Assembly: GCA_019009955.1 (NCBI GenBank)
Contig: CM032232.1
Location: forward strand, 53,135,001-53,199,000
Source: Riptortus pedestris
Lineage: Eukaryota > Arthropoda > Insecta > Hemiptera > Alydidae
Length of the DNA: 64,000 bases
Reading direction: 5' to 3'
Every line of letters begins with the position of its first letter. Within the stretch, counting starts at the first letter, position 1. Under the pieces are notes generated by a model, which was given only the letters and a program-made list of their open reading frames with translations, was not told where the DNA came from and made no database searches. The translations under genes were made by a program, and so were the position numbers. Positions 26,347 to 39,220 of the stretch are shown in pieces.

Positions 26347-29300
26347 CACACAAAAATTGAAATTAAGTCATTAAATAAATGCACTTGGTTGAAGTGGTGA
26401 AGTAGCTATGTTTGGGATTAAACAAAAAAAAAAAAAAAAAAGCCAATATTCTTTGCCAGATCTGCATTATATTAAAAAAAAAAAACACTCAGGGAATGTG
26501 TGGAAATTTGCTTCAAAGGAGTCATCAGTATGCTACTGCCTGCAATTGAGCAGAAAACAGGAGGATCATACCCTGGAAGGGGGAAAGTGATATAGACCAA
26601 GGGTGAACTAACTCTAGAGATAGGGAGGGAAAGGGGGGAGAAGATCACAAATGTAAAAACAACACCAGGGTTATTACATGAAAAGATCCATCCACAGTGA
26701 AGACTAGAACCAATTAGGGTAAATTGCTCAGAAGACCCCCACTCTACATCGGGACAGATAAAAAAATCACCCATAGTCTAACTCTTCAGACCCAAAGCAT
26801 AAAACTCATGGCCACGAGGAAGTCTTGAATAGAAGGTTGAATATTCTTAGCCCATTCCTCAAGACCCGCAGTGGGAAACCTGGAGATAAATTGATATCTA
26901 TCCTCGAATGATTCTATGATAGTGAAACCTTTTTCAGAGAACATCATCAACAAACAAGTAAAAAAGTGCCGAAAAATGTTATTTATTAAGATAAATTTTG
27001 TCCTACTAAGGCAAATTAGGTGCTAAAAGATGAAGTGAATTTAAATAGTTTTAAGAAGTGAAGGGAATATCAGACTCCTATCAATGCAAACTGCCAAAAG
27101 GTATAGAGCCATATCAAAGTATAGGCCCTTATGTAATTATATAAAGAGCAGAAGCTATAATAGGATAATTGTAATAAAACCTTTTCTGGATGATGAAACA
27201 ACTATTCAATACCACATACAAAAAAAAAAAAAAAGAAAAGGAAAATATGAAAAGGACTAAGAATATAATTCAATGAAATTCTAATACATAGATGTTTTAG
27301 CACTCAAAATGAAAATAATACAACATATAGATCTTATGAAAATACCAAATGGAAGAATAATATTTGGGTGGACTGTTGTTAATGGGGCCATTTACCATGT
27401 CTCTGTAGTCATTCATGAACTGGACAAAAGAACTTTTGACTTTGAAAACTTCAAATTCACAAAGACAATCAAAATTCTAAATCTGTTTTTACTTGAAAAA
27501 ATTCATTCATTACCCTCTCTAGTAATAAAAAAAAAAAAAACCTAAGTGTTTTACATTATAAATTCAAAACTAATAGGATATGTATGACCAGTAATTCTTA
27601 CTTGTAAATCCACACATTCTTGATAAGAAATGGGAATAGTTTGCTCTTGTGGGCCTGAAACATTATGAAGGCTTCCCAAAAGATCAGCTATTTGTCTAAG
27701 TACAATAGCAAAACTCCTGGCCAGGCAAGCTGCAGTTGTTGTCATTGTTACACCATCTTGAGAAGAGTTGCCACTAGATGAATTGTTATTCGTTGACCGC
27801 CGAAGAGAAGCTGGGTCAATAAATACTAATGAATTTCCAGAAGCAACTCTGAAACCTGGGGACAGAGAATACTAAGATTAGCACGTATTTTAATAGTAAA
27901 TATAGGATGTTAAAATATAAAATGTTGGCAACAAAAACCTATGATTTGATAAGCTTAAGTATTTTGCTGTCAGTATTTCCCCCTCCCCCTAATCTATAGT
28001 AAGATTACTTAGCTGATTGTGCTAAGTAATTGTTTCATTTTTGAAGAGAAGATAAATGTTGTTTATTAGAGTCCATATTATGTTACTATGGCTAGTCAGG
28101 AAGGGTTATCTACAGGATACCCCCCCCCTATTCTAGCCAGTAATTTTAAGGGCTTAAAAATTTCAAAAATGATGATTTTGACATTAAGAATGTGGAAAAC
28201 GGCCAAAAATGTTTGAAGACAGAAAATTGCAGGTATTGTTAGATGAAAATGAGACTCAAATGAAACAAAAACTCATAGACCAATTAAATATAAAAAAGAG
28301 AGCTGTATCCATTCTTTTGAAAGTCATGGGAAAGATCCAGAAGTTGGGGGAATTGGATTCTACATTCTACAGCAAAACTGAAAAACCACATGTAAAATAT
28401 TGCTTGCAAGGTACTAAATATTTCTCTATTGCATTGTGACAGAGATATAATCCTCAGCATAAAGATCATGAGTCACTCCAGGCAAAACAACAATCTATTG
28501 AAAAATCAGATCTCAATGGAAAGAAAACAATGATGTGTTTGGAATGGTCAGAAGATTGTGACTTATTATAAGCTGATAAAGCATGACAAAACCATTAACC
28601 ATGCTACTTAAAACAAGAGGTCAATTTGATTCAAGTAATACATGAAAAATGGCCATAAAATCAAAATTAGTTAACTTAAAGTGACTTTGGCCTTATGATA
28701 ATACTCCACCACATAGCAAAACCAGTCAAGGAAATAAATGGGAAATTCATCAGACATGACTCTGCCAGGCTACTATTATACGAATCGCTTCACTTTTTAG
28801 AGTCACTAAATAAATTCTGTTTGGCTGTTCCCAAATTGAATACAGCAATATGTGTCCAAAATATTAAATGTTGACATCTTAATGTAAATTAATTTTGAGT
28901 AATGCGAGATACATACATGTAACACTGAAACTAACCAAGGACTACAGGGAGAGTCAAAGGAGATAATTCTATTAATGTAATTCTGTTAAAATCTGAGAAC
29001 TGATATTTTTTGTGATTACAATACATCCTTGTCCGAAGTACAGAAAACATTGAAAAGAGCAGCCAAACCTAACAAGAATAAAACCTAAGAAACTTATATA
29101 AAATTGGATTAATATATTCTACACTCATAGTTCAATCTAAATCTTCAGTTTTTGTAAAGTTATAATTTCAATTAGGTTACACTGCACAGAAAGTAACACA
29201 GAGTACTGTATTAGAGGCAATTAATGGAATTCAATTAGTTATGTTATCTATTAATGTCCATATTTTGCTACTATGGCTAATTAGGGCAGGTTATCCACAG

Positions 29301-30542
29301 ATTACCATCCATTTCTAGTCAGGGTGGGACAAAGGATTTAATTTAATGAGTCTATCAGTAAATATATCCCTATTGCCCAGGTAAAAAGCATACTCACAAC
29401 TCTAGGTTCACAAGGCTAACCTGAGCCCTCTTTAATTAGATAAATGGAAATATAATCTATAACATACCAGAAGATCTTGAATTAGTATCTCTGCTTCTAA
29501 TAGCCCACTGCATGGATTGAGGAGCAAGATTGCTTCTTTGGCCTTGACCACTTGAACTTCTAAAAATAAAAATTAATATTAAAAAAATATGTTAATAAAT
29601 TTAAGCAGTGTAAACATTTATACAATTGCCAATGAACTTAATATTTTTTAAAATCTGATGTAGGTAGCACAAGGCTTCCTCATAGTTTAATTAAATTAAA
29701 TAAACAAAATTTTTGGTTCACTTCATTTAGAATTGGCAAGAGATATCTCTGTTCTAATGCTTCAAAGCTAGAAATAACATAATTAAGATAAGAAAAAAAA
29801 AAAAAGGACATATACAAATGCATTGAAGTATATACTCAGAAATTACAATTTTTTTATCCCCCCCCCTCACCATTTGTCGATTTCAATTAAAAGGGGATAG
29901 CACCATAATAACAGTCCTAAATAGAGAATTTCAATATTCTAAGGCATCATTTTTGAATTATGAGATACATATGTACAGATGTCTTGATAAAAAAGTCAAA
30001 AAGTCCGTCACGCAGGGGCTGCGTAAACTAAGCAGATTTCCCACGTGAAGTTTCACAATAGAGAAATCTGCCTAATAACAACTGTAGTAGTAAGAAACCT
30101 CTAAACCTAAAACATTATTTAGGGCGTAATAACCCAGAAGTTTCTAGCTCCAAAAAACAGTTAACCTAACCTCTAAACCTATTCACGAGGGACGAATAGT
30201 TATGGAAATGGCCACCAGAGCTCTCGGCGGAAAGTCCGAACATGCAGATTACAAATGCAAATATCTCTGTTAATATTCAAGATAGAGAATAAATGCATAT
30301 AACAATATTTATAGTAAATTTAATTTCCAATAAGATTGGTTCTATACAATTTTTCGATCCGATGCATAATAACGGAGATATTTCGAATTTTTGAAAATCC
30401 CCCCCTCCCACTGGTCCGATTTCAGCCGTTAACGAACTTGATCTTCCTTTTTACATAAAACGATTAAATACCGAGTTTGGTGACGATTAAACAAAAATTG
30501 CGACCGCTAGAGTGTTAACAGACAAATATATATATATATATA

Positions 30543-30580
<38 letters not shown>

Positions 30581-33500
30581 TATATATATATATATATATA
30601 TATATAGTTTTGAACGGACCTCATTTTCGTCATCTCCTGGGTAGGATCGATGGACATTTGAAGAAATTTTTCGAAAATTCCGTCATGAGTACGACCTCAA
30701 TAGCTGATTTTCCTTAAGGGAAATCTGCTAAAATGGGTTCAGGGAAGGTAAAAATGGATAATTTCATTAAAATGAAAAACTGAATACTTCCTTTAATTCA
30801 TACAAGGAAGTAAAAATGTATTAGAAGGTAATAGAAAGTTGGAAAAATAGGACATATTTTGAATGTCAAATGTTTCATGCATTTAAATGGGTTTATCTAT
30901 AAGAAAAGATTAGCTTCCAAGAAGAATCAGATTGAAATCATGTGACGGAAAATATATAAAAATAACAATAAAATGAGCAAGACAAGTTTTAAAAGACTGA
31001 CAGGACTAAAAAAGCACTCACGTTCGCCTTTCCAGCTGTTCATCGCCCAGAACCATTTCTTCGTGATCCAATCCTTCACTTTCTGCATCTGTCTCTTCTT
31101 GCTGACTTGAATCTCCACTTTCATCTTCGCCTGCATAATATTTACACACTAATACATTTACATGAATGGTTTAAGAAAAAACAAAACAAATGCAACTGGT
31201 AAAATTGAAATTAAACGTTCGGATCTAAAAAAAAGTCCGTCACACAGGGGCTGCGTAAACTAAGCAGATTTCCCACGTGAAGTTTTACAATAGGGAAATC
31301 TGCCTAATAACAGCTGTAGTAGTAAGAAACCTCTAAACCTAAAACATTATTTAGGGCGTAACAACCCAGTAGTTTCTAGCCCCAAAAAACAGTTGACCTA
31401 ACCTCTAAACCTATTCACGAGGGGCGAAGTTATAGAAACGGCCGCCAGAGCTCTCGCCGGAAAGTTCGAACATGGCCTACTGGTGACCAGTATCACGCAG
31501 AATACAAATGCAAATATCTCGGTTAATATTCAAGATACAGAATAAATGAATAGAACAATATTTATAGTAAATTTAATTTGCAATAAGATTTATTCTATAC
31601 AATTTTTCGACCTGACGCATAATAACGGAGATATTTTGAATTTTCAAAAATCACCCCTTCTAAACCCCCCCTCCCACTGGTCCGATTTCAACCATTAACG
31701 AACTTGATCTTCCTTTTTACATAAAACGATTAAATTCCGAGTTTGGTAAAGATCAAACAAGAATTGCGACCGCTAGAGCGTTAACAGACAAATATATATA
31801 TATATATAATTTTGAACGGACCTCATTTTCGTCATCTCTTGGGTAGGATCGATGGAGATTTGAAGAAATTTTTCGAAACTCGCATCATGAGTACGACCTC
31901 AATAGCTGATTTCCCTTAAGGCTTTTTCCTATTGAGTTTGCCATGCATCTAAGTAATAACTCAATTGTTGTAAAAGATTGTTTTATATAACATAAAATAT
32001 AAATATAAAAATTGGTATCACCATAGTTGAAAGTTAAAGAGGTTTTGTTAGCTAGGAAGCCTCATCACTGAGGACAATGAAATAGTAGAGCTGAAGTTAA
32101 AGAGATGAAAAGCACTAGGAAAGCAGGACTTAAAAGACAGAAAGTATATTTCAACTAATAAAACCTTTAGTATGGATACTAAAAACAATGTTTGCTAAGC
32201 CACTCGTTTGAAGTAAATTGGTTTAGGAAGTAGAGATTGGAATCATCACAAAACGGAGTATAATAGATTATGATTATTTTTCTCCTTACCAAGACCCCGG
32301 GGAAAAGGAGTTTGAAGGTAATAGGGAATTGAGGTACAATGATCTCATCATAAATATATTTTTCAATTTTTGAGAAAGGAAGAAAAGGAATGCTCAGTTA
32401 TTTTCCAAAGTTTGATAGTTATTTATAAAGGTATGTATTTGGAAAATGCACTCTTGCCTAAATCCATGATAAAATATTACACAAAAAGAAAGGAAAACAC
32501 AATTTAGTTTAAAAATTCTTTATCGACTGATTTTTTTTTTCTTTGTGAAAAGTAGATAATATAACTATGAGGGTTTATTTGTTTAGTTTTGATAATCAAT
32601 ATTTATGACAGAAATATACAGGATTTCAATATTTACAAACATAATATAAATGTCATTGATATTTCCAATACTGTGAAAATGCTCTTATGATTTTAGTTAA
32701 ATTATAGAAATTCTTGCTTTTGAAGAAACATGTGAGTTGCAACACTCTTAAGACGATCGATGACTGAGAGTCTATATCACGAAACAAACACATACATACC
32801 AAGCTTGGTAATGATGAAACAAAAATTGTGACTTCTAGAGCGGTAACAGACGGTGTGTGAAATTGTGTATAGGGAGAGGTAACTTCATTTTTGTGATCTC
32901 TCAAAGATGAATTGATGGACATTTGAAGGGGGGGAAAAAAAAATCAAAAATCGTGACATGATAACCTCACTAGCTGAATCTCTTAAGGGGATATCTGCTA
33001 AAAGTGGGAGCTAATACAATGATTAAATCTAACAAAAGTCCGTCATGCAGGGCCTGCATAAACTAAGCAGATTTCCCACGTGAAGGTTCACAATAGAGAA
33101 ATCTGCCTAATAACAACAGTAATAGTAGGGAATCTCTAAACCTATTCATGAGGGTCGAACAGTAACGGAAACGGCCGCAATAGCTCTCGGCGGAAAGTCC
33201 CGAACATAGCAGACTCCTGCCGACCACACACACACAATAAAAATGCAAATATCTCGGTTAATATTCAAGATACAGAATAAATGTATAGAACAATATTTAT
33301 AGTAAATTTAATTTGCAATAAGATTTATTCTATACAATTTTTCTATCCGACGCATAATAACGGAGATATTTCGAATTTCCAAAAATCCCCCCCTCCCACT
33401 CACACTGGTTCGATTTCAGCTATTAACGAACTTGATCTTCCTTTTTACATAAAACAATTAAATTCCGAGTTTGGTAACGATCAAACAAAAATTGTGACCG

Positions 33501-34286
33501 CTAGAGCGTTAACAGACAAATATATATATAATTTTGAACAGACCTCATTTTCGTCATTTCCTGGGTACGATCGATGGACATTTGAGGAAATTTTTCGAAA
33601 CTTGCATCATGAGTACGACATCAATAGCTGATTTTCCTCAAGGGAAATCTGCTAAAAAGTCCGTCACACAGGGGCTGCATAAACTAAGCAGATTTCCCAT
33701 GTGAAGTTTTACGGTAATCAGAAATCTTTCAGTTAATTAAAATAAATTCCCCACTGAAACGGCTTCTGAATTGTAAGAATAATTTATATATTAATAACTC
33801 TAATTTTAGTAATCCAAGAACTAAAGAAGGGGGGGGGCGGATGAACAGAACGTATTTGCATAAATCTCACAAAGTAACGAAGGTAAGGTAAGGTTAGAAA
33901 CGACAGGTAAGGTTAGAAGAAGCCTCCCACCTGAGCCGAGTGGTTACGAAAATGGCCAACCTAATCCGAACTACACCCGACCACATGTCTCACAGACTTC
34001 ATAAAAATGCAAATATCTCGGTTAATATTCAAGATAGAGAATAAATGTATATAACAATATTTATAGTAAATTTAATTTGCAATAAGATTGGTTCTATACA
34101 ATTTTTCGATCCGACGTATAGTAACGGAGATATTTCGAATTTTCAGAAATCCCCCCTCTAAACAACCCCCTCCCACTGGTCCGATTTCAGCCGTTAACTA
34201 ACTTGATCTTCCTTTTTACATCAAACGATTAAATACCGAGTTTTGTGACAATTAAACAAAAAATGCGACCGCTTGAGTGTTAACAG

Positions 34287-34340
<54 letters not shown>

Positions 34341-37328
34341 TTGAACGGACCTCATTTTCATCATCTCCTGGGTAGGATTGATGGGCATTTGTAGAAATTT
34401 TTCGAAAATCGCGTCATGAGTATGACCTCAATAGCTGATTTTCCTCAAGGGAAATCTGCTAAAAGTGAACATAAAATAAAGCAATTACCTGCAGCAGGAG
34501 GGGTGTTCGAAGGAACGTGCTGAACTGTTTCTTGGTTACTCTGATCAGAATCACTTTCCGTTTCAACAAGAAGGTCTTCGCTCTCACTTTCTGCACCTTC
34601 ACGTTCACCTTCTCGCTCGCCTGTTTCCCTCTCTGCCTCTCTCTCCACCTCACCTTCGCTCCCTTCACCATCATTAGCCAAGGCCACTAAACCTATAACC
34701 ATAGAAACACTTCACACTCAACAGAAATACATCACTTAGACACTGTACATGGGCTATCATAATTCAATAATAATCAGTCAGAATATACAGAAATGTTTTA
34801 CTCTAGTGTAATTAGTTTATATATTTTGTTGTATAAAATAATTATATCATGGAAATGTGAACTCAAACAAATCTCGACTGAAAGTGAAATGAAGTAAGGT
34901 CAATAGGTGACTAAATGTATTAAATATCTTGCACTTATATTTTTTTTGCATCCTCTGACTCCTCTTCAGTTTTACATGTATAATGAAATTATTCGACATT
35001 ACCCTTGACGTCCAGTCTTGACATGACTGCCTAGGTGATAAGGTGAATCATTTCATTACACACCAACTCCTGAAGAGGCTTTTTGAAACATGAAGCATTA
35101 GAAATAAAAAGTGGAAGATGTTCCTTATGTGTTTTTTTGTCTATTTACCTTCCACTATTTCATTTTCAATCAAGATTGATTTGAGATCACATTTTAATTA
35201 TTAATTAATATATATAAATTAATTCACCTTCTAATAAGATAAATATGAAAATTAAGATAGGGATTTTTAAAAGTCACCTATTCAGATAGTGTAAAACTAA
35301 TTTACATATTCATTAAACCACAATTCCTTGTTTGTGGTGTTTTTCACAACAGTTTTCTGTATCTCTATACATTCTTGATGGTTGAAATCATTCTAGACAG
35401 AAGGTTTACAGAACCAAAATGAAAAAGATAATAATTGTTTGGCTAAGAGATGGAGGCATTTTTTTTTTCAAAGATCAATATCTATCTATCACAATACAAG
35501 TATTAATGAGATGTAGTTAACCACAGCACTATAACAGAGTCTACAAAATTTGGTATTACCTGGAATTGGCAGGACCAAGATAGTAATGGATAAGGAAATT
35601 TCTCCCAGTTAAAACAAAAAATGTACACAATAGTTATTTAAATAAAGCCTAAATCCCCTAAAAAAAGTGGGAACTAAGATTTTTTTCTTCTTCAAATATT
35701 TAATGCAAGCCTTTGCAGTATAGCCAAGAGTGGTGAACATTCTTTAAGGCCAGGAATTAACACTCACTAAAGCAGTCAAGTATCCGGAGGAGGATATTCA
35801 GGAAGGATGTAGAATTCAAACTGGAGGAGGCAGACCAGTGTAGAGTTTACATAATTACATACTGAATTTATTAACATAGACAGTGCAGATAACTCGTTCT
35901 TAAATACATGCTGAATACACATCTAAATAGTAAACTATGAATTGACAGACCTAAACAGTGCTGGACAGGTGATCCTATTTTAGCTGCAGTTAGGAATTAG
36001 TGACCAGAATCACAAAACATAAATGATTAGAGTCCATATCGTGGATGATCATAAAGCCATATAAATTGTAGGTTATAATCTCACTAGTCTTTAAATTGAA
36101 TAGAAGTAAGAACAAAATTCTAATGACTTTAAAAGAAAAAGTTCAGAAGTCTGAGAGCTGAGATGGGTCTTCACCCTTTAAACTTGTGAAAACAGTTTCT
36201 ATACATTGATGGGAAGAAAATAGAAAGCACTAAGTATACCTAATTACTGTTCTGGTTTTACTCAGCCAAGGAAAGCTCGAGGATTGGCCTGTTCTCAGAT
36301 ACAACTAATTGTCAGCACACTAGAACGTAATTTTTCAGATGAGCCTAAAGAAGTTTTCAATTAAATAAAAGCTAATAGAACTAATGTCACATAGTTTTGA
36401 TAAATATAAAACAACTATGAAAATGACAAATATAAATGAAAATTTATCAAATTGATTTTAATGAAGTAAGAATATATTTGACTTAAGAATATAGAAAGTG
36501 ATGATTAATCTAATACGTACTCTCAACCATTTCTTCTTCAATATCCATGAGAGAAACAAGAGGCCTAGATCTAACAACTCCAGTACTGACACTACCTTGA
36601 TTTTCCTCACTTCCTCTTGTTGTTTTCTGCCCTCTACGGCTCCCAGAAGAACTAGGCGGAGCAAGTGGCTCGACAGAGAAGAGCTCTTCAGACCCCTGGG
36701 TAAGTGAGTAAACAAATGTTTATAACAAAACTAACTAGCTTTATACTGGGGTGTATTATATTATGATGGCTGTAAAAAGAATGAACAAGTATCAATTTCT
36801 TACAAATAAAACCAATTAAATAAACTTTATATTACAATAGATGAAATAAAAATATTTGTTTAATTGAAGATCATTATATAGGTAAGATAAAAGTCCGTCA
36901 CGCAGGGGCTGCGTAAACTAAGCAGATTTCCCACGTGAAGTTATACAATAGAGAAATCTCCATACGAGAGACGAACAGTTACGGCAAAGGGCCGAACTAG
37001 CTTTTGGAGGGAAATTCCGTCATATGTTTTCGGCGCCAATTTAATAAAAATGCCAATATCTCGGTTAATATTCAAGATAGAGAATAAATGTATAGAACAA
37101 TATTTATAGTAAATTTAGTTTACAATAAGATTGGTTCTAAACGCTTTTGTGATCCGACGTATGGTAACGGAGATATTTCGAATTTTCGAAAATCCCCCCT
37201 CTAAACCCCTACTCCCACTGATCCGATTTCAGCAATTAACGAACTTGATCTGTCATTTTGCATAAAACGTTTAAATATTGAGTTTGGTAACAATCAAATA
37301 AAAATTACGACCGCTAGAGCGTTAACAG

Positions 37329-37367
<39 letters not shown>

Positions 37368-39185
37368 TTTGAACGGACCTCATTTTCGTCATCTCCTGGG
37401 TAGGATTGATGGACATTTGAAGAAAATTTTCGAAAATCGCGTCATGAGTACGACCTCAATAGCTGATTTCCCTTAAGGGAAATCTGCTAAAAAATTGAAA
37501 AATGAAAATTTTTAGTTCAAAAACCCATGAAGAAAGGAGCCTTGATAGTTCATAATTTGCACACTTTTTATATATTTGTGAATGGAACTCATTTTGTTTC
37601 AGAATTGATCAACACTTGAAAAAATTTTCAAATGAAGATTACGTTGTGAATACTGCCCAAATAACTTATTTTCACAAGGGAAATCTGCTAAGAGGGTAAT
37701 GTTAAAATAAGTGAAATGTAAACAGTTCTGAGTGAAAAGAATTAATTAAACCTAAACTAAAATGGCAAGAATCTTTTAGTGAAACTAAACCATTAAAATG
37801 GATAATAAAACTGGATAAAACTTTTTTTCTTCAGAAAATATTCCAACATTTATCATTTTTATTAATTGAATATATTTTTTTTCTGAGTTATAAGATTAAC
37901 TATTATACAAATCTCAAAATAAAACTAAAAATATTGCATTGGTTTATATTTAATTAGAGTGAATTATCATTAGTTTAGTGAACTAATGTTAGCTTCCCCC
38001 ATCACTGCAATATGTTATACTTCGTGTAATAATACATTCTCCTTATTATTTTTATTTATATTATAATAATGTGTTCTACTTCTTTCAATAAACTTCATTT
38101 ATTCTTTTAGTTCAAAACTGCTTACAATTCACTTATTTTAATATTATCCTTTTAGCCGGTTTCACAATAAATACATTCATTAATTAAAGTATAGTTTAAG
38201 TTTTTAGTTTATTCTGCTAGTTATTTTAGTTTTAGTTTTGACCAACACTGAATTGAACAGAGGAATAAACAAAACTATTAAGTTTAAATATTAAATAAAT
38301 ATGAAAAAAAAATTACCTCAATTGACGAAGTAGAAAGTGTGAATGGTGGTGTAGGGCGAGCGACGCCAAGCCTCACAGGTGCAATAAGGCTGTCGGCTGT
38401 TTCGCAGAGCTCTTCGACTGATATTTTGAGGAGAGACTGGAAAACTCTCTTGCACTTCATAATCGGCCCTGTCGCCCCGGTCACTCTGTCCACCAGAACT
38501 TTATCAGAACTCTGACCACTGGCGGGCAGAACACAACAATATCTATGTTCAACACGGCTAACAGCCCTAACCTCTCATTTTAATATGTGTGGCCCAATTG
38601 CTCTTTTTTTTTCTTTTTTTCAAGTCAACAACATTAGTGTGATCGTAAAAAAGATATCACTAAATAATGACTGAGTTTAAGGGAGGAATCAAGAAGTGGA
38701 GTGTTAAAAATAAGTTAGGCAAGCAATAAGAGAAAATATTCTATGGAGATAATTAAAACAAAAAATAGCTTTTCTATACTTTTTGTAAATATCATAGAAC
38801 ATATAGAGTTAATAAAAACACTAACTTCAATTTTTAAGATGAAGCAACTACAGGTTTATGGGAAAGAATTAACTATTAACATTCAGGTACCATTATCTTT
38901 ATTTTTTTACACATAAATAATGTAAAGATTAACTATTAATATATAATATTGATTTTTTTTTTTTTAAATTTGAAGAAAATAGTTTCTTTGGGCATCATAT
39001 TGGGTTTTTCATTTTGAATGTTTTGTTAGCAAGTGTTCCTATTTTCTCTTCAACTATATCGTTCTAAATAATTTGCAAGTTTAGTGTTTTGCACTTAAAT
39101 GAGTTAGTATTAATAAGTTCAGAAAGTAAAAATAATAGTAAGAATATAAATATTAAATTTATTGCTATACAAATGGTAAAGATTA

Positions 39186-39220
<35 letters not shown>

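Noticed and set aside
33281..33631. 116-codon open frame on the plus strand, with similar peptides on the minus strand at 13584-13886 and 15379-15639
   Set aside because: All three lie within HINE-like copies and derive from the same non-coding sequence. The frame runs into the TA microsatellite and is broken in other copies, so the similarity reflects shared repeat DNA, not a protein.
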